In this document: in pieces, positions 1-8,024 of the stretch
Layout: every line of letters starts with the position of its first letter
Position numbering within the stretch: position 1 is the first letter of the stretch
Assembly: GCF_000397065.2 (NCBI RefSeq)
Contig: NZ_KE007325.1
Location: 336,495 to 400,494, forward strand
From: Marinobacter lipolyticus SM19
GTDB lineage: Bacteria; Pseudomonadota; Gammaproteobacteria; Pseudomonadales; Oleiphilaceae
Direction of reading: 5' to 3'
DNA length: 64,000 nucleotides
The notes under the pieces: model-generated
What the model saw: the letters and a program-made list of their open reading frames with translations, nothing else
Told to the model about the DNA's origin: nothing
The model's database searches: none
Translations under genes and position numbers: made by a program

Positions 1-6
1 GCCTGC

Positions 7-669
7 ATGAACCGCTCGATTCGCCTGACCCTGATTATCCTGCTGCTGGTAGTGATATTGATATTCGGTCTGGTGGTCGGGCGGCAAATGTACCTGGCCG
101 GAGATCGGGCGCCTGCACCGGCTCCCGAACTCGCCGAGCTCAACACCTACGTCTACGATCAGGGCCGACCCTTGCCGGAATTCGTGTTGCTTGATGAGAA
201 CGGTGACACGGTTACCCGTGACGATCTGAAGGGGCACTGGACCTTCGCCTTTGTGGGCTACACCAGTTGTCCTGATGTCTGCCCTGCCGCCATGGCAAAT
301 TTCAGACGCACTGATAACCTGATACCGGACGACCTGCCCCAGCCTGATTACCTGCTGGTGAGTGCGGACCCCGAACGCGATACGCCCGAACAGTTGAAGC
401 GGTATCTGGGTTTTTTCGGCACAAACTTCCACGGCCTGACAGGGGACTTGGAAACTTTGCGGGCGATTGCCAAAAGCCTCAACGCCGTCTTCGTTCACCG
501 GGAAGTTGACGGTGAACTACTCGTTGATCACAGCGGCCATTTTGCCTTACTGAACCCCGATGGCGAGATGATCGCGGTGTTCCAGCCACCACACAATCCC
601 GAAGACCTGGCCGAGGCCTTTGAGCGAATCTATGAGTGGGCCAGGGCCAACCACGCACGGGCAAGTTAA
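7..669 (+). CDS. SCO1/SenC-type copper chaperone, membrane-anchored
   Basis: A 220-residue SCO/SenC family protein. SCO proteins deliver copper to, or act as thiol reductants for, the CuA site of cytochrome c oxidase on the outer face of the inner membrane. Residues 7-30 form one hydrophobic N-terminal anchor. A thioredoxin-like domain follows, with the copper-binding pair C88-P-D-V-C92 and the distal ligand H175 in the segment VDHSGH, so all three expected ligands are present. Length is typical. Only six bases precede the start, so the ribosome-binding site and any upstream cox genes are outside the window. The next gene, an MFS carrier 62 bp downstream, has no obvious functional link. The family call is firm; the oxidase assembly role is inferred from the family. 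Confidence 0.93.
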   Translation: MNRSIRLTLIILLLVVILIFGLVVGRQMYLAGDRAPAPAPELAELNTYVYDQGRPLPEFVLLDENGDTVTRDDLKGHWTFAFVGYTSCPDVCPAAMANFRRTDNLIPDDLPQPDYLLVSADPERDTPEQLKRYLGFFGTNFHGLTGDLETLRAIAKSLNAVFVHREVDGELLVDHSGHFALLNPDGEMIAVFQPPHNPEDLAEAFERIYEWARANHARAS

Positions 670-731
670 TAACGCCTGATACCCCTGACTTCGTGACAGT
701 TGTGGCTTAAACTGCGCCCCTTTTTCCAGGG

Positions 732-1931
732 ATGTCTGCCATGTCCGTATCTCGCCAGAGCTGCACGTCACGTCAGGAACTGTTTACAGTCCTTGCTGCC
801 GGTGCAGTGGTTCTTCTTGTCGTCCATGGTCTGGGCCGGTTCATCTACACACCGCTGTTACCCTACCTGGTGGATGACGGCCAGTTCGGTGCCGCAGAAG
901 GCGCCGCCGTTGCGACCTGGAACTATCTTGGTTATCTGATGGGCGCCATGGTGGCGATTCGCTGGCATCGCATCGATCAGATTCGCACCTTGCTACCGGT
1001 CTCGCTGGCGCTGCACGTTGCCACGACACTGGTGATTACCCAGACCGATCACCTCACTGTTATCTCCGGTGCCCGCTGGCTCAATGGCGTCGCCAATGGC
1101 ATCGTGTTCGTGCAGGCGCCGGCGTTGATCCTGGAATGGCTGGTGTTACGCAATCGCGCATCCATGAGTGGACTGGTCTACATCGGGGTTGGTCTTGGCC
1201 TGCTCCTGTCCAGTGGCCTGGTCACCGGCAGCGCCGACTGGCTCGAGGGCGCCGAGCGCTGGTGGCCCGCCGCCCTGATATCAATTCCCCTTGCCTGGTG
1301 GGGCGCGGCACGCCTGATGAAACTGGACGTACCGGTTCGCCAGCAGGAAAACAACAATCACCCCGTCACCACCAGCCCCCTGTTCGACCGCGCCAGCATC
1401 CCGCTGTTTCTGTCCTACGCCGGCGCTGGCCTTGGTTACATCCTGCCAATGACCTTCCTGCCGTTGCTGGCGAAAGTGGAATTGTCAGCTGGCCACTGGT
1501 TGCTGAACGGTACCTGGCTGATCGTCGCGCTGGCCACCATTCCCGGCCCCTGGATATGGAACAAACTGGGCGCCCGAATCGGCGACCTGCCGGCCCTCAA
1601 ACTGAACTTCCTGATCCAGCTGATCGGTGTCCTGGCCGCTATCGTTCTGCCCAGCGAGATTGGCTTGATCCTCTGCGCCGCCCTGGTCGGCGGCACTTTC
1701 CTCGGCACCGTGCTACTGACCCAGCGCATCGGCCGCGCCCTCCATCCCCACCAGGGGCCCCGACTCTCCGCGGCCATGGTGGCACTCTATGGCTTCACCC
1801 AGATGGTCGGCCCCTGGCTGACCAAGCAGTGGCTGGATGGCGGCGGCACCCTGGTCAATGCGTTCGGCATTGGTGTGGCGGCTCTGGTCTTTGGGCTGGT
1901 ATTTGTGTTTTTTGTGCCTCGGTCGGAGTAG
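732..1931 (+). CDS. MFS transporter, YbfB/YjiJ-like
   Basis: A 399-residue polytopic protein with about 12 hydrophobic segments and almost no soluble domain, typical of a major facilitator superfamily carrier. The N-terminal segment has VHGLGRFIYTPLLPYL, a signature I associate with the YbfB/YjiJ branch of MFS proteins, which have no settled substrate. A central charged loop (about residues 195-212, ending in QQENNNHP) separates the two six-helix halves. The ATG at 732 is used; a second in-frame ATG at 741 is equally possible. The gene stands alone: the SCO gene lies upstream and a 500-bp repeat-rich gap lies downstream. Substrate cannot be told from sequence. Confidence 0.85.
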   Translation: MSAMSVSRQSCTSRQELFTVLAAGAVVLLVVHGLGRFIYTPLLPYLVDDGQFGAAEGAAVATWNYLGYLMGAMVAIRWHRIDQIRTLLPVSLALHVATTLVITQTDHLTVISGARWLNGVANGIVFVQAPALILEWLVLRNRASMSGLVYIGVGLGLLLSSGLVTGSADWLEGAERWWPAALISIPLAWWGAARLMKLDVPVRQQENNNHPVTTSPLFDRASIPLFLSYAGAGLGYILPMTFLPLLAKVELSAGHWLLNGTWLIVALATIPGPWIWNKLGARIGDLPALKLNFLIQLIGVLAAIVLPSEIGLILCAALVGGTFLGTVLLTQRIGRALHPHQGPRLSAAMVALYGFTQMVGPWLTKQWLDGGGTLVNAFGIGVAALVFGLVFVFFVPRSE

Positions 1932-1974
1932 GGAGTTTGGGTTCTTTTCAGGATTGAGGATTTTGGGGATTGAT

Positions 1975-2062
1975 CGGGGTGGAGGGGGTATTTTTTCTTG
2001 GAAATGGAACTCGCTTCGCTCAGACACCCATGTTCCGGCGGAAAAATACCCCCTCCACCCCG
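1975..2062. repeat. Long hairpin, conserved-loop family, copy A
   Basis: The two ends (1975-1995 and 2042-2062) are a perfect 21-bp inverted repeat. Pairing continues inward with GU pairs and an ATGG/CCAT stem (2004-2007 with 2028-2031), leaving the 20-base loop AACTCGCTTCGCTCAGACAC at 2008-2027. The same loop occurs, reversed, at 2344-2363 and with two changes at 8062-8081, inside hairpins with unrelated outer arms. The hairpin sits 43 bp after the MFS stop codon and could end transcription from either side (T-rich on one arm, A-rich on the other). Confidence 0.85.
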
Positions 2063-2144
2063 CTCTAGCTGACCATGCCGATGTCGCTGGTTAGAGACAA
2101 AACGAAAAGATCGTTCGGAGCATTTTGCTTCCTGGTAGGTACCG

Positions 2145-2228
2145 TTGTCGGATTACGCTTTGCTAATCCGACCTACGCGGGAACATGCACACATGTAGGT
2201 CGGATTAGGCGCAGCCGTAATCCGACAA
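2145..2228. repeat. REP-like inverted pair, copy 1
   Basis: Two units, each with GTCGGATTA facing TAATCCGAC across a short GC-rich loop (2147-2172 and 2199-2226), lie in opposite orientation about 26 bp apart. The outer flanks also match (CTAC after unit 1, GTAG before unit 2). The same unit, again as an inverted pair, is at 28957-29052. This resembles intergenic REP/BIME-type repeats of gammaproteobacteria that are moved by RAYT transposases; no RAYT gene is in the window. Confidence 0.85.
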
Positions 2229-2310
2229 AGCAGGCTCGAAAAGCCTCTTCCGGCCAAACCCAAGCCTAACCATGGTATGTTGAAAACGACAACTGGAGTT
2301 ACAGCTGGGT

Positions 2311-2395
2311 ATGGGGGTGGTATCTATTTTTTGGCGGACAAAGGTGTCTGAGCGAAGCGAGTTCTTTTCCGCCAAAAAATAGATACCACCCCCGT
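2311..2395. repeat. Long hairpin, conserved-loop family, copy B
   Basis: Residues 2313-2338 and 2368-2393 form a perfect 26-bp inverted repeat, extended by AAAG/CTTT nearer the tip. The loop at 2344-2363 is, on the minus strand, identical over 20 bases to the loop of copy A (AACTCGCTTCGCTCAGACAC). The outer arm sequence is different from copy A. The right arm ends 40 bp before the hrpB ATG, so the hairpin lies in the hrpB leader and contains an in-frame GTG (2394) that is not a credible start. Confidence 0.88.
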
Positions 2396-2435
2396 GCCCT
2401 CCCCCAAACATCACAGTCCTGAACCAAGCCCAACC

Positions 2436-4913
2436 ATGCTCCCGATAGACCAAATCCTCCCCAAGTTGACCCAAACCCTGGCGAACTCCACCACCGCCCT
2501 GTTACAGGCCCCACCAGGTGCGGGCAAAACCACCCGTGTACCCCTGGCATTGCTGGAAGCCCCCTGGCGGGAGGGCCGCAGGATCCTGATGCTGGAACCA
2601 AGGCGGCTGGCGGCTCGGTCGGCGGCAAGGTTCATGGCCGGACAGCTCGGGGAGAAGCCGGGGCAGACCGTTGGGTATCGCACGCGGTTGGATACCCGGG
2701 TGTCGTCGCAAACCCGCATTGAGGTCGTGACCGAGGGCATCCTGACGCGGCTGATTCAGAGCGACCCGATGCTGGAAGACTACGCCGCCGTGTTGTTCGA
2801 TGAATTCCATGAACGGTCCTTGCAGGCAGATCTGGGACTGGCGCTGGTGCGGGAGTCCCAGCAAGCGTTGCGGGAGGACCTGCGGGTGCTGGTGATGTCG
2901 GCGACGCTGGACACCGCGCCCCTGGCCAGGGTCTTGGGGGACGTGCCGGTGATCACCAGTGAAGGGCGGGCGTTCGACGTGGATGTGCTGTATCGACCGT
3001 CTCCACGGAACGCGCGGGTTGCGGATCAGGTTACCGCCGTTATCCATGAAGCCCTGCGGGATCAGAGCGGTTCGTTACTGGTGTTCCTGCCCGGAGCCGG
3101 TGAGATCCGGCGCGTGGAACAACAGCTGCGGGGTCAGGATCCGGAGCAGGTAGTGATTGCACCGCTGTACGGCAATCTCAAATCCGACGAGCAGGACCGG
3201 GCGATTGCACCGGCTGCAGAGGGACAACGCAAAGTGGTGCTGGCCACGGCGATTGCCGAGACCAGCCTGACCATTGATGGTATTCGTGTGGTGATCGACA
3301 GTGGTCAGCAAAGGCGGGCCGTATTCGACCCGAACAGCGGCATGACCCGGCTGGTGACCGGGCGGGTATCGAAGGCGTCTGCCGAACAGCGAAAGGGCCG
3401 CGCCGGGAGGCTGGAGCCCGGGGTGTGTTACCGGCTGTGGAGTGAATCCGAGCAGTTCGGCCTGGCGGATTTCACGCCGCCGGAAATACAGGAAGCGGAC
3501 CTGGCACCCCTGGTGCTGGAACTGGCCCAGTGGGGCGCGCGTTCCCCGGAACAACTGGAGTGGATCGATCTGCCCCCTGCCGCACACTGGCAGCAGGCGG
3601 TGGAGTTGCTGCAATGGCTGGACATGCTCGATGCCGACGGCGCCATTACTGAGCACGGCAAGGCTGCCCGGGAGATGGGGGTTCATCCCCGGCTGGCACA
3701 CATGATTCTTCTAGGCCGCAACATCGGCCATGGCTATCTTGCCGCGGAACTGGCGGCGCTGCTGGAAGAGCGGGACCTGGCCGCGCGATCGGCGGGAGCG
3801 GACATGCAGGAGCGGGTTCGGATTCTTCGGGGTCAGGGCACTCGCCATGGTATTGATATCGCCAGGGTGAAAGCCATTGGCAAGTCGGTCTCGCGGCTGG
3901 CGGGTGGTCTGGACCGGCCAGCCGAATTGCCCACCGATGACGAAGTGGGGCGCTTGCTGGCGCTGGCCTACCCGGACCGGGTGGCCCGTAAACGGCGTGG
4001 CGATGCTCCGCGTTATCAGCTCAGCAATGGCCGTGGTGCTCTGCTCCGGGACGACGACCGGCTGGCCCGTCATCAGTGGCTGGCCACGGCAGAGCTTGAT
4101 GGCAAGGCCCGGGAAGCGACAATCTACCTTGCCGCGCCGGTTGATCCGGCGCTGCTGGCACAGGATCTGGCCGGTCATGTCCAGGAACTGGACGAGGCAA
4201 TCTGGGACGACAGCCGGGGAACCGTGGTGGCACGCCGTGTCAGAAAACTCGGACAGGTGGTACTGGAGGAAACGGCCTTGCCGGCTCCGCCCCCAGAACT
4301 GTTGCAGCAGGGTCTGCTGGCAGCCGTGCGTAAAAAGGGACTCAACAGCCTGCCGTGGACACCGGCGGCGAACCAGTGGCTGGCCCGGGTCGCCCTGCTG
4401 GTGCGTTATTTTCCCGGTGACTGGCCCGACGTCAGCGAGCGTTGGTTGCTGGAGCACCTGGAAACCTGGCTGGCGCCATTCCTGGCGGGAATGAACCGCT
4501 GGCGTGATCTGGAGAAGCTTGATCTGAAACAGGCCCTGTCCAGCCTGTTGGAATACCCGCAACAGCAGGCGCTGGAGGAATTGGCGCCAACACGCCTGAC
4601 TATACCCACAGGCCAGTCGGTGACGCTGGACTATACGGCGGAAAATGGTCCCGTGTTGGCGGCCAAGCTGCAGGCCTTGTTCGGATGGACGGAAACCCCG
4701 CGAGTGGCCGGTGGCCGGGTGCCCGTTGTTATCCATCTGCTTTCCCCCGCCCAGCGCCCCCTGGCCGTCACCGCGGATCTTGCCAGCTTCTGGCAGAATG
4801 CCTATCCCGACGTTCGCAAGGATATGCGCGGGCGCTATCCCAAACACCCCTGGCCCGAAGACCCGCTTATTGCTGAGGCGAGTCAGGGCACGAAAAAACG
4901 CCCTGCTCGCTGA
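2436..4913 (+). CDS. hrpB: ATP-dependent RNA helicase HrpB
   Basis: An 825-residue DEAH-box helicase of the HrpB family, whose cellular role is poorly defined. The N-terminal helicase core has Walker A GAGKTT (28-33), the DEFH box (123-126) and SAT motif (156-158). Later come the motif V-like stretch ATAIAETSLTIDG and motif VI QRKGRAGR, followed by the helicase-associated and HrpB C-terminal domains. Length matches the family. The reading frame is open back to a GTG at 2394, but that codon lies in hairpin B. The ATG at 2436 gives the usual HrpB beginning MLPIDQILPKL and is preferred. The 3' end overlaps the convergent eIF-2B-like gene by 47 bp. Confidence 0.95.
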   Translation: MLPIDQILPKLTQTLANSTTALLQAPPGAGKTTRVPLALLEAPWREGRRILMLEPRRLAARSAARFMAGQLGEKPGQTVGYRTRLDTRVSSQTRIEVVTEGILTRLIQSDPMLEDYAAVLFDEFHERSLQADLGLALVRESQQALREDLRVLVMSATLDTAPLARVLGDVPVITSEGRAFDVDVLYRPSPRNARVADQVTAVIHEALRDQSGSLLVFLPGAGEIRRVEQQLRGQDPEQVVIAPLYGNLKSDEQDRAIAPAAEGQRKVVLATAIAETSLTIDGIRVVIDSGQQRRAVFDPNSGMTRLVTGRVSKASAEQRKGRAGRLEPGVCYRLWSESEQFGLADFTPPEIQEADLAPLVLELAQWGARSPEQLEWIDLPPAAHWQQAVELLQWLDMLDADGAITEHGKAAREMGVHPRLAHMILLGRNIGHGYLAAELAALLEERDLAARSAGADMQERVRILRGQGTRHGIDIARVKAIGKSVSRLAGGLDRPAELPTDDEVGRLLALAYPDRVARKRRGDAPRYQLSNGRGALLRDDDRLARHQWLATAELDGKAREATIYLAAPVDPALLAQDLAGHVQELDEAIWDDSRGTVVARRVRKLGQVVLEETALPAPPPELLQQGLLAAVRKKGLNSLPWTPAANQWLARVALLVRYFPGDWPDVSERWLLEHLETWLAPFLAGMNRWRDLEKLDLKQALSSLLEYPQQQALEELAPTRLTIPTGQSVTLDYTAENGPVLAAKLQALFGWTETPRVAGGRVPVVIHLLSPAQRPLAVTADLASFWQNAYPDVRKDMRGRYPKHPWPEDPLIAEASQGTKKRPAR

Positions 4914-5712
4914 CCCGGCCTGTGACCAGAGATTCGGGGATTGTCTCGAAATAGATGTTCCGGGGGGTAATCCAGTCACCCTCCGGCGCACCTAATTCGC
5001 TGGCCGGCATTTCTTCCAGAGTGACGTTTTCGCTGGTCTGATCGCTGTGCCGGAAACTGTCCGCAAGCACCCATAACGGCTTTTTGTGGGCGCGGGCGGC
5101 CAGGGCGAGGAGTCGGGTCCCGCTCTTGTTGATGAAATGCCCATCCGCCAGCCAGGTATCACAACCGGTGATCACCACATCCGCCTGCGGGACAAACAAC
5201 CCGATCTGGGCATCGGTAATCAGCGTCACCGGAACCTTCATATCGTTCAGAGCGACGGCCAAAGAGTGCCCCTCGTGGCCGGGGCTGCTCTGGGTACAGA
5301 TCACGGAAAAGCCGTGTTGTTCATGGGCCAGTAAACGAAGAAGCCCGAGCACTGCGGAGCTGGCACTGTGAGTCATAACCACTGCATTGGTCGGAATCAG
5401 TGGGTGCGCGTGCCGTGCTATGGCTGAACTGGCGTTTTCCAGTTCGCAGGTAACCCGGGTTATCGCAGCCAGTGGTGTCTCCCCACCAGCCAATCGTGAC
5501 GCCACTCTTGCCAGGGCATTGGCAATCACAATCATACTGGGCCGGGCGTTGCGAAGCTCGCTTAGCAAGGGTGTCAGGTCGCCAGGTTTGACCTCCTCTA
5601 CATACCGAGAGAGACCCTTGAGGGTCTTCAGCGCCAGCGTTGTTGCTCCAGATTTGTAATCCTTCCGGAGCATGCGAAGAAGTTCCATGGCTCTGTCATC
5701 GAAACCTGACAT
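4867..5712 (-). CDS. eIF-2B alpha/beta/delta-like protein
   Basis: A 281-residue member of the IF-2B superfamily, which also contains methylthioribose-1-phosphate isomerase and archaeal ribose-1,5-bisphosphate isomerase. The C-terminal Rossmann-like half shows the family pattern THSASSAV, CTQSSPGHEGHSLA and DVVITGCDTWLADGHFINKSGT. The N-terminal third is helical. The start at 5712 is chosen because AAAGGGGGG lies just before that ATG; the frame extends upstream to 5796 with poor signals. The gene is convergent with hrpB and divergent from the ATP-grasp gene. Bacterial members of this branch have no agreed function. A sugar-phosphate isomerase is possible, but I cannot show the catalytic set. 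Confidence 0.75.
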   Translation of the reverse strand: MSGFDDRAMELLRMLRKDYKSGATTLALKTLKGLSRYVEEVKPGDLTPLLSELRNARPSMIVIANALARVASRLAGGETPLAAITRVTCELENASSAIARHAHPLIPTNAVVMTHSASSAVLGLLRLLAHEQHGFSVICTQSSPGHEGHSLAVALNDMKVPVTLITDAQIGLFVPQADVVITGCDTWLADGHFINKSGTRLLALAARAHKKPLWVLADSFRHSDQTSENVTLEEMPASELGAPEGDWITPRNIYFETIPESLVTGRVSEQGVFSCPDSPQQ

Positions 5713-5861
5713 GGCTGCCCCCCTTTCACTGAACCTGTTCAAGAGTAACAGGGCCTTCGTTGATTTGGGTAAGACGGGTGACTTGGTGGGAATCAAACCT
5801 ATTGCGCCGAACCCAAAGCTGTATAAAATGCGATCACCTCACCGGAGCACACAAACTCACA

Positions 5862-6680
5862 ATGAAACTGGTTTCTTTCGATATTTTTCGCACCCTGGGC
5901 TTTCCCAATACCAGCACCCTGAAGCCTGAACAATTTCTGCAACACAAGGAGCTCCTGAGAGAGTCGGACTGGGTATTGTTTCCGGAATACTGGCAATTGA
6001 ACGCCCTGGTTCATGGCTTGAAATGCCGGGTGTTTCCAAGCATTGCCAGCTATCGAATTGGCCACGACAAGGTGGAGATGACCCGGGCATTTCAGACCGT
6101 TGCGCCGGAGCACACGCCGTGGACCATGATCGAAGCCAACGGCCCGCAGGAGCGGGAACTGATCTGGGAAGCGATGGTGCATCCCTTTGTGGCCAAGCTG
6201 CCGAAAGCCAGCATGGGCGAAGGGGTCTGGCTGATTGAAAACCGGGAAGACTGGCACCGCTATTGTGAACGGACCGATGTGCTTTACGCACAGGAATACC
6301 TGCCGCTGGATCGGGACGCGCGGGTAGTGGTTGTCGGCGACCGGGTGTTGACCGCCTACTGGAGAACTCAGGCAGATCAGGGGTTTTACAATAATGTCGC
6401 CCGGGGCGGCCGTATTGATACCAGCCCTGTACCTTCGGTGATGACGGATCTGGCGTTGCGTCTGGCGAAGGAGCTGGAGGTCGATCACGCCGGCTTCGAC
6501 ATCGCGCTGGTTGAGGGGTACCCCTATGTCCTTGAGTTCAATCGGTTGTTTGGCAACCAGGGACTGGGACAGGGCCGCGAGTTGCAGCAGGCCATTCTCG
6601 ACTATTTGCATTGCCAGACCGAGCCAAAAGATCCCGATGGCCCAACGGATCCGACACCGCTTTGGCCCATAGCCGTTTAG
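5862..6680 (+). CDS. ATP-grasp enzyme, RimK/glutathione-synthase-like
   Basis: A 272-residue protein with the layout of a small ATP-grasp ligase. It has an N-terminal pre-ATP-grasp region, then HPFVAKLPKASMGEGVWLI (nucleotide-binding lysine and glycine loop), YAQEYLPLDRDARVVVVGDRVL (hinge and metal region), and VDHAGFDIALVEGYPYVLEFNRLFGNQG (Mg-binding glutamate and asparagine in LEFN). These enzymes join a carboxylate to an amine or thiol through an acyl-phosphate; the substrate here is unknown. The frame is open to 5760, but the ATG at 5862 gives MKLVSFDIFRTL, the more natural start. It is divergent from the eIF-2B-like gene and followed by a terminator at 6770-6804. Confidence 0.75.
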   Translation: MKLVSFDIFRTLGFPNTSTLKPEQFLQHKELLRESDWVLFPEYWQLNALVHGLKCRVFPSIASYRIGHDKVEMTRAFQTVAPEHTPWTMIEANGPQERELIWEAMVHPFVAKLPKASMGEGVWLIENREDWHRYCERTDVLYAQEYLPLDRDARVVVVGDRVLTAYWRTQADQGFYNNVARGGRIDTSPVPSVMTDLALRLAKELEVDHAGFDIALVEGYPYVLEFNRLFGNQGLGQGRELQQAILDYLHCQTEPKDPDGPTDPTPLWPIAV

Positions 6681-6681
6681 C

Positions 6682-6733
6682 CCCATAACGAGTAGGGAAA
6701 GGCTGCCCGGTTATGGGTAGATATGCGCATATC
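6682..6733. promoter_or_regulatory. Inverted repeat and palindrome before the decarboxylase gene
   Basis: CCCATAAC (6682-6689) pairs exactly with GTTATGGG (6710-6717), and a perfect 14-bp palindrome GATATGCGCATATC follows at 6720-6733. Both lie just after the ATP-grasp stop codon and before the terminator at 6770-6804. They could be an operator or part of a leader RNA. The function is not shown by sequence. Confidence 0.4.
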
Positions 6734-6769
6734 CGGCTCAGAAAAAAAGCCCGATGATCGCGCCAATCC

Positions 6770-6804
6770 GGGGAGCTGCAGCCAGGCTGTAGCGCCCCTT
6801 TTTT
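6770..6804 (+). terminator. Intrinsic terminator or attenuator
   Basis: GGGG pairs with CCCC and GCTGCAG with CTGTAGC around a five-base loop, followed by six T residues. It lies 90 bp after the ATP-grasp stop and 35 bp before the decarboxylase ATG. It can end the upstream transcript. If the decarboxylase promoter lies further upstream, it would act as an attenuator. Confidence 0.7.
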
Positions 6805-6838
6805 ATGCCTGTTTGCCCGCTGGAGGGAAACACCATCC

Positions 6839-8014
6839 ATGACCGAGTCTGCCAACGCCCACATCGCCGATTATTACGACGCCGAGACCTTTGCCCGTAT
6901 CAAGGCTTTTGCCGATACCAAGGAAACCCCATGCGTGGTGATCGACACCGCCACCATTGACCGTCAGTACAACGAACTGGTGGAAGGTTTTCCGTACGCC
7001 AACGTTTACTATGCGGTCAAGGCCAATCCGGCGCCGCAGATTCTGACCATGCTGCGTGACAAGGGGGCCAGTTTTGACATCGCCTCTGTGTATGAACTGG
7101 ACAAGGTCATGGCGCTGGGTGTGACCGGTGATCGCATCAGCTACGGCAACACCATCAAGAAGGCGCGGGACATCCGCACTTTTTACGAGAAAGGCGTGCG
7201 CCTGTTCGCCACCGATTCCGAAGCTGACCTGCGCAATATTTCCAAGGCTGCCCCAGGCTCAAAGGTGTATGTGCGTATCCTGACCGAAGGCACGCTGACG
7301 GCGGACTGGCCGTTGTCCCGCAAGTTTGGCTGCCAGACCGACATGGCCATGGACCTGCTGATTTTGGCCCGTGATCTGGGCCTGGTGCCCTACGGTGTGT
7401 CTTTCCACGTGGGTTCCCAGCAACGGGAGATCGGCGCCTGGGATGCCGCTCTGGGTAAGGTTAAGGTGATTTTCGAGCGCCTGAAGGAAGAAGACGGCAT
7501 CGAACTGAAGATGATCAATATGGGCGGAGGCTTCCCGGCTAACTACATTACCCGCACCAACGAGCTGAAAGTGTATGCGGAAGAAATCGCTCGATTCCTG
7601 CAGGAAGATTTTGGTGACAATCTGCCTGAGATTATCATTGAGCCGGGCCGTTCGCTGATATCCAACGCCGGAGTTCTGGTCAGTGAAGTCGTGCTGATTT
7701 CCCGTAAATCACGGACCGCCCTGCACCGCTGGGTCTATACCGATGTGGGCAAGTTTTCGGGACTGATCGAGACCCTCGACGAGTCCATCAAGTTCCCGAT
7801 CTGGACGGAAAAATCCGGTGAAGGCGAAGACTGTGTCATCGCCGGGCCGACCTGCGACAGTGCGGATATCATGTATGAGCATCACAAGTATCCGCTGCCT
7901 TTGAATCTGGCGATTGGCGACCGGATGTACTGGCTCTCTACGGGTGCCTATACGACGACCTACAGTGCGGTGGAGTTCAACGGTTTTCCTCCGCTAAAAG
8001 ACTATTACATCTAG
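6839..8014 (+). CDS. Ornithine/lysine decarboxylase, PLP fold type III
   Basis: A 391-residue alanine-racemase-fold decarboxylase that makes putrescine from ornithine, or cadaverine from lysine, in the cytoplasm. It has the PLP lysine K61 in YAVKANP, the ring-stacking histidine H190 in HVGSQ, the phosphate-binding GGGFP (229-233) and EPGRS (268-272), and C339-D340 in GPTCDSAD from the partner subunit. Size matches the Pseudomonas SpeC-type enzyme and eukaryotic ornithine decarboxylase rather than the 700-residue inducible enzymes. The ATG at 6839 follows GGAGGG. The leader holds a hairpin-T6 element. A conserved-loop hairpin (copy C) and a second terminator follow the gene. Ornithine versus lysine preference is not decided by these motifs. 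Confidence 0.88.
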   Translation: MTESANAHIADYYDAETFARIKAFADTKETPCVVIDTATIDRQYNELVEGFPYANVYYAVKANPAPQILTMLRDKGASFDIASVYELDKVMALGVTGDRISYGNTIKKARDIRTFYEKGVRLFATDSEADLRNISKAAPGSKVYVRILTEGTLTADWPLSRKFGCQTDMAMDLLILARDLGLVPYGVSFHVGSQQREIGAWDAALGKVKVIFERLKEEDGIELKMINMGGGFPANYITRTNELKVYAEEIARFLQEDFGDNLPEIIIEPGRSLISNAGVLVSEVVLISRKSRTALHRWVYTDVGKFSGLIETLDESIKFPIWTEKSGEGEDCVIAGPTCDSADIMYEHHKYPLPLNLAIGDRMYWLSTGAYTTTYSAVEFNGFPPLKDYYI

Positions 8015-8024
8015 TTGGGAGTCG

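Noticed and set aside
1975..2062. Hairpins A-C as integron attC sites or a retron msr-msd
   Set aside because: There is no GTTRRRY core site or bulged extrahelical base pattern, and no integrase, reverse transcriptase or cassette array in the window.
2394..2435. GTG start 14 codons upstream for HrpB
   Set aside because: It falls in the arm of a 26-bp perfect hairpin and has no ribosome-binding site; the ATG at 2436 gives the family N-terminus.
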